This document shows, one piece after another, positions 1 through 5,341 of a stretch of 12,603 bases of DNA (position 1 is the first letter of the stretch; every line of letters begins with the position of its first letter). The stretch is from Gammaproteobacteria bacterium (GTDB lineage: Bacteria; Pseudomonadota; Gammaproteobacteria; Xanthomonadales; Xanthomonadaceae). The translations under genes and the position numbers were made by a program. A model generated the notes under the pieces. That model had not been told where the DNA came from. It did no database searches and worked only from the letters and a program-made list of their open reading frames with translations. The stretch is from positions 1 through 12,603 of the forward strand of contig JAAZHF010000327.1 in assembly GCA_012510865.1 (NCBI GenBank), in the 5' to 3' direction.

Positions 1-510
1 GCCCTGACCCAGCTCCTCAACGACACGCGCTGGGGCGGCGAGGAAGGGCTGGACTACCTCGTGGTGGACCTGCCCCCGGGGACCGGCGACATCCAGCTGA
101 CGCTGGCCCAGAAGATCCCGGTGGCCGGGGCGATCATCGTCACCACGCCGCAGGACGTGGCCACGCTCGACGCCCGCAAGGGACTCCGGATGTTCGAGAA
201 GGTCGACGTGGCGGTGCTCGGCCTGGTCGAGAACATGGCGGTGCACGTGTGCCCCGCTTGCGGCCACGCCGAACACGTGTTCGGCGAGGGCGGCGGCGCG
301 CGCATGGCGGCCCAGTACGGCGTGCCCCTGCTGGGTTCGCTGCCGCTGGAGCGGCAGATTCGCGAGCACGGCGACGCCGGCACCCCGGTGGTGCTGGCGG
401 CCCCGGACTCGGCCGCGGCGGCCGCCTACCGCGAGCTGGCCGCGAACGTGGCCGCCGCGCTGTCCAGGCGCCCGCGCGCGCCGGCGGGCATCTCGGCCTC
501 CCTGGTCTAG
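1..510 (+). CDS. mrp: Mrp/ApbC-family iron-sulfur cluster carrier ATPase (5' end missing)
   Basis: C-terminal part of a P-loop NTPase of the Mrp/NBP35 family, cytosolic proteins that bind a [4Fe-4S] cluster and pass it to target apoproteins. The frame is open from base 1 and gives 169 residues, so roughly the N-terminal half, with the deviant Walker A motif, lies outside the window. Visible family marks are [10 protein letters not shown] (visible residues 21-30, the Walker B/switch segment), TTPQDVA, GLVENM, and the cluster-binding pair C84-x-x-C87 in VCPACGH, followed by FGEGGG. The C-terminal tail after residue 155 is Arg/Pro/Ala-rich and not conserved. The gene ends at TAG 508-510, before a GC-rich hairpin. 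dcd follows on the same strand with its own -10 box, so co-transcription is possible but not required. Family assignment is very secure; exact cluster clients cannot be read from sequence. Confidence 0.95.
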   Translation, partial: ALTQLLNDTRWGGEEGLDYLVVDLPPGTGDIQLTLAQKIPVAGAIIVTTPQDVATLDARKGLRMFEKVDVAVLGLVENMAVHVCPACGHAEHVFGEGGGARMAAQYGVPLLGSLPLERQIREHGDAGTPVVLAAPDSAAAAAYRELAANVAAALSRRPRAPAGISASLV

Positions 511-517
511 CCTCGCC

Positions 518-544
518 GGCGCGGGTGCCGCGCCCGGGCCGTTT
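518..544 (+). terminator. Putative intrinsic terminator of mrp
   Basis: A perfect 7-bp GC stem (GGCGCGG 518-524 with CCGCGCC 528-534) closes on a 3-base loop, GTG. It is followed after six bases by GTTT (541-544). It sits 8 bases after the mrp stop. The T tract is short, so termination strength is uncertain, and such palindromes are common in GC-rich DNA. Confidence 0.4.
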
Positions 545-547
545 CCC

Positions 548-553
548 TACAAT
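548..553 (+). promoter_or_regulatory. -10 box (TACAAT) of the dcd promoter
   Basis: TACAAT followed by CGCGC, 49 bases before the dcd ATG. It is the only TAnnnT-type hexamer in this GC-rich gap. No TTGACA-like -35 is visible at 16-18 bases; that region is taken up by the mrp terminator hairpin. The context CTACAATCGC recurs upstream of rimO. Confidence 0.45.
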
Positions 554-601
554 CGCGCATTGCCCCGCCGCCGAGCGGGGCGTCGCACACCCGGGAGACG
601 C

Positions 602-1174
602 ATGAGCATCAAGTCCGACCGCTGGATCCGCCGCATGGCCGAGGAGCAGGGCATGATCGAGCCCTTCGAGCCGGGCCAGGTCAAGCAGGCCAATGGCGAG
701 CGCATCGTCAGCTACGGCACGTCGAGCTACGGCTACGACGTGCGCTGCTCGCGCGAGTTCAAGGTCTTCACCAACATCAACTCGACCATCGTCGATCCCA
801 AGCACTTCGACCCGAAGAGCTTCGTCGACGTCGAGTCGGACGTGTGCATCATCCCGCCGAACTCGTTCGCGCTGGCACGCACCGTCGAGTACTTCCGCAT
901 CCCGCGCGACACCCTGGTCGTGTGCCTGGGCAAGAGCACCTACGCGCGCTGCGGGATCATCGTCAACGTGACCCCGCTCGAGCCCGAGTGGGAAGGCCAC
1001 GTGACCCTGGAGTTCAGCAACACGACGCCGCTCCCCGCGCGCATCTACGCCAACGAGGGCGTGGCGCAGATGCTGTTCTTCCAGTCCGACGCCGACGACG
1101 TCTGCGAGACCTCGTACCGCGACCGCGGCGGCAAGTACCAGGGCCAGACCGGGGTCACCCTCCCGCGCACCTGA
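602..1174 (+). CDS. dcd: dCTP deaminase
   Basis: 190-residue dCTP deaminase of the dUTPase-like trimeric fold. It deaminates dCTP to dUTP, feeding dUMP/dTTP synthesis in the cytosol. Visible marks are [13 protein letters not shown] at the N terminus, the nucleotide-binding loop GKSTYAR (residues 110-116, equivalent to the E. coli RSSLAR loop), [13 protein letters not shown] with the expected catalytic Glu at residue 137, and a C-terminal lid ending [13 protein letters not shown]. This tail is the form usual in beta- and gamma-proteobacteria, and nothing suggests the bifunctional Dcd-Dut type. The start is ATG 602, with GGGAG at 593-597 and family-length N terminus. An in-frame ATG at 560 would add 14 Arg-rich residues not found in the family and lies before the Shine-Dalgarno. 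Very secure. Confidence 0.97.
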   Translation: MSIKSDRWIRRMAEEQGMIEPFEPGQVKQANGERIVSYGTSSYGYDVRCSREFKVFTNINSTIVDPKHFDPKSFVDVESDVCIIPPNSFALARTVEYFRIPRDTLVVCLGKSTYARCGIIVNVTPLEPEWEGHVTLEFSNTTPLPARIYANEGVAQMLFFQSDADDVCETSYRDRGGKYQGQTGVTLPRT

Positions 1175-1182
1175 TCGATCCG

Positions 1183-1207
1183 AGCCGCCCGGGGCGCCGG
1201 CGGTTTT
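1183..1207 (+). terminator. Intrinsic terminator of dcd
   Basis: Stem CCGCC (1185-1189) with GGCGG (1199-1203), extended by a G-T and an A-T pair, with a 9-base loop. It runs straight into TTTT (1204-1207). It starts 8 bases after the dcd stop. This is the most classical terminator in the window and argues that dcd and the next gene are separate transcripts. Confidence 0.55.
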
Positions 1208-1230
1208 ACAGACCTTCGATCCGCTACCAT
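1205..1230 (+). promoter_or_regulatory. Putative promoter of the CD225-DUF2752 pair
   Basis: TACCAT (1225-1230) is a plausible -10 box, placing transcription start near 1237 and leaving a leader of about 23 bases that contains the ribosome binding site. TTTACA (1205-1210) resembles a -35 box, but the 14-base spacer is shorter than the usual 17, and the same bases form the dcd terminator T tract. The -10 is better supported than the -35. Confidence 0.35.
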
Positions 1231-1243
1231 TCGCTCTTTGCCC

Positions 1244-1252
1244 AGAGGGGGG
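1244..1252 (+). promoter_or_regulatory. Shine-Dalgarno that fixes the CD225 start
   Basis: AGAGGGGGG lies 7 bases before ATG 1260. A second ATG at 1253 abuts this G run directly and is in another frame, so spacing favours 1260, whose product has the zinc ribbon and CD225 domain. Confidence 0.6.
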
Positions 1253-1259
1253 ATGGACG

Positions 1260-1649
1260 ATGCACTGCTCGAACTGTGGACACGACAACACGCCGGCCGG
1301 CGCCAACTGCACCAACTGCGGCGCGGCGCTCGCGACGGCCCCGGCCACCGGCCAAGGCCCGGCACCCGCGGCCCCGCCGCCGCGCGAGGCGGCCCCGCCG
1401 AAGCCGCCGAACCACCTGGTGTGGGCGATCCTCGCCACGCTCCTGTGCTGCCTGCCGACCGGCATCGCCGCGATCGTCTTCGCGGCGCAGGTCGACGGCA
1501 AGTACGCCAGCGGCGACTACGCGGGCGCGCTGCGCTCGTCGGCCAACGCGAAGACCTGGAGCTGGGTCTCGCTGGGCCTGGGCCTCGTCTTCGGCGCCCT
1601 GTACTTCATGTTCGCCGTGATCGGCGTCCTGGCGGATGCGGGCTACTGA
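1260..1649 (+). CDS. Zinc-ribbon CD225/dispanin (IFITM-like) membrane protein
   Basis: 129 residues in three parts. An N-terminal zinc ribbon has C3-x-x-C6 and C17-x-x-C20. A Pro/Ala-rich linker spans about residues 25-50. A CD225/dispanin domain has two membrane segments, about 53-76 and 102-124. The diagnostic stretch is CCLPTGIAAIVF (63-74), then D79, GDYAGAL (85-91) and S-x-x-AK (94-98), matching the dispanin consensus CC-x-P-x-G-x-x-A...GD-x-x-GA...AK. The Cys63-Cys64 pair lies where mammalian IFITM proteins are palmitoylated; whether these are modified is unknown. Family knowledge: eukaryotic IFITMs change membrane fusion, while bacterial members have no established role. The gene follows the dcd terminator, has its own -10 box and a strong ribosome binding site, and its last 14 bases overlap the DUF2752 gene. 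Family call secure; function unknown. Confidence 0.9.
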   Translation: MHCSNCGHDNTPAGANCTNCGAALATAPATGQGPAPAAPPPREAAPPKPPNHLVWAILATLLCCLPTGIAAIVFAAQVDGKYASGDYAGALRSSANAKTWSWVSLGLGLVFGALYFMFAVIGVLADAGY

Positions 1650-2058
1650 GCAACGCATCGCGCAGGCCGGGCCCGTCCTGGGCCTGGCCGGCGCCGGGCT
1701 CGCCGGCGCCGTCCTGCTGCGCTTCGTCGACCCGACCCGTCCCGGCAGCGGCCTTCCGCCCTGCCCGTTCCACTGGGCGACGGGTCTCTACTGCCCGGGA
1801 TGCGGAGCGACCCGCGCGATGCACGCGCTGGCGCACTTCGACCTCGCCGCCGCGCTGGCGATGAACCCGCTGCTGGTGCTGGCCCTTCCGGCGATCGCGC
1901 TGCGCTTGGCCGACCGCGCGGGCTGGCGTCCGGCCGGCGGGGACACGCGCCGCTGGCGGCTGCTCGATGCCCGCGCATGGGCGGTGCTGGTGATCGGTTT
2001 CGCGCTCGCGCGCAACCTGCCCTGGGCCCCGTTTTCCTGGCTGGCGCCCGGCGGCTGA
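1636..2058 (+). CDS. DUF2752 membrane protein
   Basis: 140-residue protein of the uncharacterised DUF2752 family. The hallmark is at residues 42-69: PCPFHWATGLYCPGCGATRA followed by MHALAHFD, with Cys43, Cys53 and Cys56 in a C...C-P-G-C-G-x-T-R pattern, then N77-P78 leading a hydrophobic segment. Predicted membrane segments lie at about 12-30, 72-92 and 112-126. The ATG at 1636 lies inside the CD225 gene (14-base overlap, different frame) with only a weak upstream purine stretch, suggesting translational coupling. The cysteine motif could bind metal or be redox-active, but this is inference. Both members of the pair carry short Cys motifs and small membrane domains, so they may act together. 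It ends 13 bases before the convergent HIT gene. No function is known to me. Confidence 0.88.
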   Translation: MRATEQRIAQAGPVLGLAGAGLAGAVLLRFVDPTRPGSGLPPCPFHWATGLYCPGCGATRAMHALAHFDLAAALAMNPLLVLALPAIALRLADRAGWRPAGGDTRRWRLLDARAWAVLVIGFALARNLPWAPFSWLAPGG

Positions 2059-2070
2059 AACCGGCGGGCG
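2045..2070. terminator. Hairpin between convergent DUF2752 and HIT genes
   Basis: CGCCCGGCGG (2045-2054) pairs with CCGGCGGGCG (2061-2070) around the loop CTGAAA, with one internal G-G mismatch. It spans the DUF2752 stop codon and lies just outside the HIT stop, the usual place for a shared bidirectional terminator. There is no T tract on either side, so the role is tentative. Confidence 0.35.
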
Positions 2071-2071
2071 G

Positions 2072-2521
2072 CTATGCCCCGTCCGACGTGCCGCCGAGCA
2101 GCGCGGAAAGGCTGCCCACCCGTTCCACCAGGGCTTCCGGCGAGTACTGCCGGGCCGCGACGCGCCCCCACACCGGCGCGGGCCAGGCCGGGTCGTCCTC
2201 GAAGCGCGCGATGACGTGCACGTGCAGCTGCGGCACCAGGTTGCCCAGCATCGCGACGTTGAGCTTGTGCGGGCGGCAGGCGTCGCGCAGCAGCCGTTCG
2301 GCGCGGGCCACTTCCTCGACGAGGACGGTGCGCTGCGCCGGGTCCAGGTCGAGCAGCTCGCGCGCGTCCGCGACCCGCGGCACCAGCACCAGCCAGGGGT
2401 AGTTGCTGTCGTCCATCAGCCGCAGGTCGCAGAGCTCCAGCGTGGCCAGGGGATGGCTGTCCGCGGCCAGCTGCGGATGCAGCGCGTAGGGCCCCGGAGG
2501 CGGGGCGCGATGGCGGGTCAT
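2072..2521 (-). CDS. HIT-family nucleotide hydrolase-like protein
   Basis: 149 residues with a histidine-triad fold; family members hydrolyse or transfer nucleotidyl groups at a phosphoramide or phosphodiester. Near the N terminus is LCDLRLMDDSNYPWLVLVPR (30-49), where nucleotide-binding residues lie. The catalytic loop is NLVPQLHVHVIARF (94-107), with His100 as expected nucleophile and His102 next. The first triad position is Gln98 instead of His. I recognise this Q-L-H-V-H form as usual in proteobacterial HIT proteins rather than damage. PAWPAPVWG (111-119) is also typical. The start ATG overlaps the stop of the upstream dienelactone hydrolase gene (ATGA, 2518-2521), and an AAGGAG site (2528-2533) sits 6 bases before it inside that gene, so the two are one operon with coupled translation. 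Substrate unknown. Confidence 0.92.
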   Translation of the reverse strand: MTRHRAPPPGPYALHPQLAADSHPLATLELCDLRLMDDSNYPWLVLVPRVADARELLDLDPAQRTVLVEEVARAERLLRDACRPHKLNVAMLGNLVPQLHVHVIARFEDDPAWPAPVWGRVAARQYSPEALVERVGSLSALLGGTSDGA

Positions 2522-3237
2522 GGCGGGCTCCTTCCGGTGCCGGGGGAGGCGAGGGCGCTCTGCAGGAAGTCGAGGGTGCGCGCGTGCGCCAGGCGCGCGC
2601 TGGCCTCGTCGTGGTGGCGCGGGTCGACGTCGCGGTTGAAGCCGTGGCCGGCGTCGTACACGTGGATGTCGGCCCCGGGCAGGGCGCGCCGGTGGGCCTG
2701 GACATCGGAGTCGGGGATGCTGTGGTCGCGCGCGCCGAAGTGGAACATCACCGGCGCCCGCGGCTCTTCATCGAGGAAGGGCACGGTGCGCGCGCCGTAG
2801 TAGCTGACCGCCGGCAGCCCGAGGCGGGTCGCCGCGAGGAAGGCGACGGTGCCTCCCCAGCAGAAGCCGACCACGCCGACGCCGGCCCGGCGGCCCGGCG
2901 CCTCCTCGGCGAGCAGGGTCCGCAGCTGCTCCGCCGCGGCCTCGACGATGGCAAGCGCACGTTCGAAGCCGAGCGCCGAGGCCAGGGCGCGGCCGCCCTC
3001 GAAGCCGGCCTCGTCGTAGCCCAGCTCCACGTCGCGCTCGACCGGGTCGAACAGGGCCGGCGCCAGCGCGAGCATGCCGTCACGCGCATAGCGGCTGGTG
3101 ACGGCGCGCATGTGCGCGTTCAGGCCGAAGATCTCCTGCACGACCACCAGTCCGCCGCGCGGCGCGGCCTCGGGCCTCGCCAGCCAGCCGCCGACCTGGC
3201 CGATCGCTGGAACCTCGAGCGTGACGCGGGTACCCAT
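2518..3237 (-). CDS. Dienelactone hydrolase family protein
   Basis: 239-residue cytosolic alpha/beta hydrolase of the dienelactone hydrolase family, whose type member opens dienelactone to maleylacetate in chloroaromatic breakdown. The full catalytic set is visible: Glu35 in VVVQEIFGLN, nucleophile Cys126 in GFCWGG, Asp171 in GARDHSIP and His198 in AGHGF. Length and spacing match the family. No other aromatic-degradation gene is nearby, so the real substrate is probably a different ester or lactone; many chromosomal members have unknown substrates. The start at 3237 is well supported by GGAGG (plus-strand 3243-3247) 5 bases upstream. A TAGAAT -10 box lies at 3286-3281 on this strand. The HIT gene follows with a 4-base overlap. 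Confidence 0.92.
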   Translation of the reverse strand: MGTRVTLEVPAIGQVGGWLARPEAAPRGGLVVVQEIFGLNAHMRAVTSRYARDGMLALAPALFDPVERDVELGYDEAGFEGGRALASALGFERALAIVEAAAEQLRTLLAEEAPGRRAGVGVVGFCWGGTVAFLAATRLGLPAVSYYGARTVPFLDEEPRAPVMFHFGARDHSIPDSDVQAHRRALPGADIHVYDAGHGFNRDVDPRHHDEASARLAHARTLDFLQSALASPGTGRSPP

Positions 3238-3280
3238 CGCTGCCTCCGGACCGGCCCGGGCGCGTCCCGGCCTCGGGTCG

Positions 3281-3286
3281 ATTCTA
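3281..3286 (-). promoter_or_regulatory. -10 box (TAGAAT) for the dienelactone hydrolase-HIT operon
   Basis: Read on the minus strand this is GGCTAGAATCGA, about 44 bases before the start codon. The same 11-mer GGCTAGAATCG is found upstream of the yjgR gene. No -35 consensus is visible. It sits 9 bases from the oppositely oriented -10 of rimO, so the two promoters overlap in their upstream regions. Confidence 0.45.
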
Positions 3287-3295
3287 GCCCCCGGC

Positions 3296-3301
3296 TACAA
3301 T
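3296..3301 (+). promoter_or_regulatory. -10 box (TACAAT) of the rimO promoter
   Basis: GGCTACAATCGC (3293-3304) matches the dcd box context CTACAATCGC. Transcription would start near 3308, leaving a pyrimidine-rich leader of 55 to 88 bases depending on the start codon, with no Shine-Dalgarno. Confidence 0.45.
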
Positions 3302-3395
3302 CGCCGCGCGAAGTCCCCTCTCCCTCCGCCGTTGCGCGGACCAGCACAGCCGCCGCCCGCGCCTGAACGACTCCGCCGCCCCAACCTCGCCCCGC

Positions 3396-4745
3396 GTGGG
3401 CTTCGTCAGCCTTGGATGCCCCAAGGCCCTGGTCGACTCCGAACGCATCCTCACCCAGCTGCGCGTCGAGGGCTACGCGCTCTCGCCCAGCTACGAAGAC
3501 GCCGACGTGGTGGTGGTGAACACCTGCGGCTTCATCGACTCGGCGGTGGAGGAGTCCCTGGACGCCATTGGCGAGGCCATGGCCGAGAACGGCCGCGTGA
3601 TCGTGACCGGCTGCCTGGGTAAGCGCGCCGACGTGATCCGGGAGGCACCTCCGGGCGTGCTGTCGATCAGCGGCCCCCAGGACTACGCCAGCGTGATGGC
3701 GGCGGTGCACGAAGCCCTGCCGCCGCGCCACGACCCCTTCGTCGACCTCATCCCGGCGCCGCGCCTCTCGGGCGAGGACTATGCCGACGGCGTCAAGCTG
3801 ACCCCGAAGCACTACGCGTACCTGAAGATCTCCGAAGGCTGCAACCACCGCTGCAGCTTCTGCATCATCCCGTCCATGCGCGGCGACCTGGCGTCGCGCC
3901 CGGTCGACGAGGTGCTGCGCGAAGCCGAGCGCCTGGTGCGCGGCGGGGTGCGCGAGCTGCTGGTGGTGTCGCAGGACACCTCGGCCTACGGCGTCGACCT
4001 GCGCTATGCCGCGCGCACCTGGCGCGACCGCGAGTACGCCACCCGCATGAAGGCCTTGTGCGAGGGACTGTCCGAACTCGACGCCTGGGTCCGGCTCCAC
4101 TACGTCTACCCGTACCCGCACGTCGACGACGTCATCGAGCTGATGACGCAGCGCAGGGCCGACGGCACGCCGCGCCTGCTGCCCTACCTCGACATCCCCT
4201 TCCAGCACGCCAGCCCGCGGATCCTGAAGCTGATGAAGCGGCCGGGTGCGGTGGAGCGCACGCTGGAACGCGTGCAGGCCTGGCGCGCCGCCTGCCCGGA
4301 GCTGGCCGTGCGCTCGACCTTCATCGTGGGCTTCCCGGGCGAGACGGAAGCGGAGTTCGAATCGCTGCTCGATTTCCTCGACGAGGCGCAGCTCGATCGC
4401 GTCGGTGCCTTCGCGTATTCGCCGGTGGAGGGCGCGGAGGCCAACCTGCTGCCCGACCCGGTGCCGGAGGACGTGAAGCAGGAGCGCCTGGCGCGCTTCA
4501 TGGAGCGCCAGGCGGAGATCTCCGCGCAGCGCCTGGAGGCGAAGGTGGGCACGGTGCAGCGCTGCATCGTCGACGCCATCGACGGCGAGCTCGCGATCGC
4601 ACGCTCGATGGCCGACGCGCCGGAGATCGACGGCCTGGTGCAGGTGCAGGATGGCCGTGACGCCGGCCTGCGGCCCGGCGAGTTCGCGGATGTCCGCATC
4701 ATGGGCAGCGACGAGCACGACCTGTACGGGGAAGTCGAGTACTGA
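3396..4745 (+). CDS. rimO: Ribosomal protein S12 methylthiotransferase RimO
   Basis: Radical-SAM methylthiotransferase that adds a beta-methylthio group to the conserved Asp of ribosomal protein S12. From GTG 3396 the protein has 449 residues. The N-terminal domain binds one [4Fe-4S] cluster through C8 ([13 protein letters not shown]), C44 (NTCGFID) and C73 (TGCLGKR). The radical-SAM domain has C149-x3-C153-x2-C156 in [22 protein letters not shown] domain occupies about residues 375-449 and binds S12. SQDTSAYG and HYVYPYPH confirm RimO rather than MiaB. The start is the oddity: there is no in-frame ATG back to the stop at 3285-3287. GTG 3396 would cut the usual N-terminal tail to nothing; in-frame CTG 3363 would restore it as (M)[17 protein letters not shown] and give 460 residues. 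Neither has a ribosome binding site. Function is certain, the start is not. Confidence 0.96.
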   Translation: MGFVSLGCPKALVDSERILTQLRVEGYALSPSYEDADVVVVNTCGFIDSAVEESLDAIGEAMAENGRVIVTGCLGKRADVIREAPPGVLSISGPQDYASVMAAVHEALPPRHDPFVDLIPAPRLSGEDYADGVKLTPKHYAYLKISEGCNHRCSFCIIPSMRGDLASRPVDEVLREAERLVRGGVRELLVVSQDTSAYGVDLRYAARTWRDREYATRMKALCEGLSELDAWVRLHYVYPYPHVDDVIELMTQRRADGTPRLLPYLDIPFQHASPRILKLMKRPGAVERTLERVQAWRAACPELAVRSTFIVGFPGETEAEFESLLDFLDEAQLDRVGAFAYSPVEGAEANLLPDPVPEDVKQERLARFMERQAEISAQRLEAKVGTVQRCIVDAIDGELAIARSMADAPEIDGLVQVQDGRDAGLRPGEFADVRIMGSDEHDLYGEVEY

Positions 4746-4757
4746 GCGCGCGCCGCG

Positions 4758-4775
4758 CTGTAGCCGCTCCTACGG
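4758..4775. repeat. Single REP-like element at the greB 3' end
   Basis: Minus strand reads CCGTAGGAGCGGCTACAG, very like the core of REP elements common in Pseudomonas and Xanthomonadales (GTAGGAGCGGCTAC type). It forms a short hairpin, GTAG (4760-4763) with CTAC (4770-4773) around six bases, extendable by a T-G and a C-G pair. The greB stop codon (minus strand 4772-4770) is part of it. It lies between the convergent rimO and greB stops, where it could also end or protect both transcripts. Only one copy is in the window. Confidence 0.5.
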
Positions 4776-5291
4776 GGTCGGGGATCCGGGAGGCGGGTAG
4801 GCCACGGAAAGCACGGCGAAGCGACGCGGGCCGCCGGGGAGTCCGGCCTCGAACTCGTCGTCCACCCGTTTCTTCAGGAGCGCGCGCGCCAGCGGCGAAT
4901 CGATGCTGATCCAGCCGCGCGCGGCGTCGGTCTCGTCGGGGCCGACGATGCGGTAGCGCGCGGTCCGGCCGCTGGCGAGGTCCTCGAGCTCCACCGTGGC
5001 GCCGAAGTACGCGGCACCGCGATCGCTGGGCGGCGCATCGACCACGCGCAGCACCTGCAGGCGCTTGCTGAGGTAGCGCACCCGGCGGTCGATCTCGCCG
5101 AGCTGCTTCTTGCGGTAGGTGTACTCGGCGTTCTCCGAGCGGTCCCCCTCGGCCGCGGCGGCGGCGAGCGCGCGCACCACCTCGGGGCGGCGGATCCGCC
5201 ACAGCTCGTCCAGCTCGGCCTTCAGGCGCGCATGTCCCTCCGGCGTGACCAGCGCCGTCGACTTCTCCGGGGGCGGGCGCCAGCGCGACAT
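4770..5291 (-). CDS. greB: Transcription elongation factor GreB
   Basis: 173-residue Gre factor. It enters the RNA polymerase secondary channel and stimulates cleavage of backtracked transcripts. The N-terminal coiled coil spans about residues 16-85 and carries the acidic tip [10 protein letters not shown] (48-57), where Asp50 and Glu53 are the metal-coordinating residues expected at the polymerase active site. The C-terminal FKBP-like domain begins near residue 93 ([12 protein letters not shown]) and ends around residue 165, with [17 protein letters not shown] as tail. The basic patch [20 protein letters not shown] and the [10 protein letters not shown] start point to GreB rather than GreA. 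Length is slightly above E. coli GreB (158) because of both ends. The stop codon is embedded in a REP-like hairpin. yjgR lies 50 bases upstream on the same strand, separated by a strong GC hairpin. Confidence 0.95.
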   Translation of the reverse strand: MSRWRPPPEKSTALVTPEGHARLKAELDELWRIRRPEVVRALAAAAAEGDRSENAEYTYRKKQLGEIDRRVRYLSKRLQVLRVVDAPPSDRGAAYFGATVELEDLASGRTARYRIVGPDETDAARGWISIDSPLARALLKKRVDDEFEAGLPGGPRRFAVLSVAYPPPGSPTP

Positions 5292-5307
5292 CGCCTAGCG
5301 CCGTCCG

Positions 5308-5327
5308 CGCCGCGGGCCCCCGCGGCG
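5308..5327 (-). terminator. Perfect GC hairpin between yjgR and greB
   Basis: CGCCGCGGG (5308-5316) is the exact reverse complement of CCCGCGGCG (5319-5327), giving an 8-9-bp all-GC stem with a 2-4-base loop, 14 bases beyond the yjgR stop. There is no T tract. It may end or stabilise the yjgR message and partly insulate greB. Confidence 0.4.
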
Positions 5328-5341
5328 TGCGTGCCCGCCGC

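Noticed and set aside
1253..1255. Alternative ATG at 1253 for the small membrane gene
   Set aside because: It touches the Shine-Dalgarno directly and its frame yields Arg-rich sequence; ATG 1260 gives the zinc ribbon and CD225 domain.
140..1501. Long minus-strand open frame across mrp, dcd and the CD225 gene
   Set aside because: It overlaps three genes with clear family motifs and reads as low-complexity Arg/Ala/Gly sequence with no domain.
1260..3237. A phage-defence island suggested by the IFITM-like protein and nearby hydrolases
   Set aside because: The hydrolases are on the opposite strand with their own promoter, composition matches the rest of the window, and there is no nuclease, toxin, integrase or repeat boundary.
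3120..4718. Minus-strand open frame of over 500 codons opposite rimO
   Set aside because: His/Ala/Arg-rich shadow of the rimO codons; no domain, no ribosome binding site.
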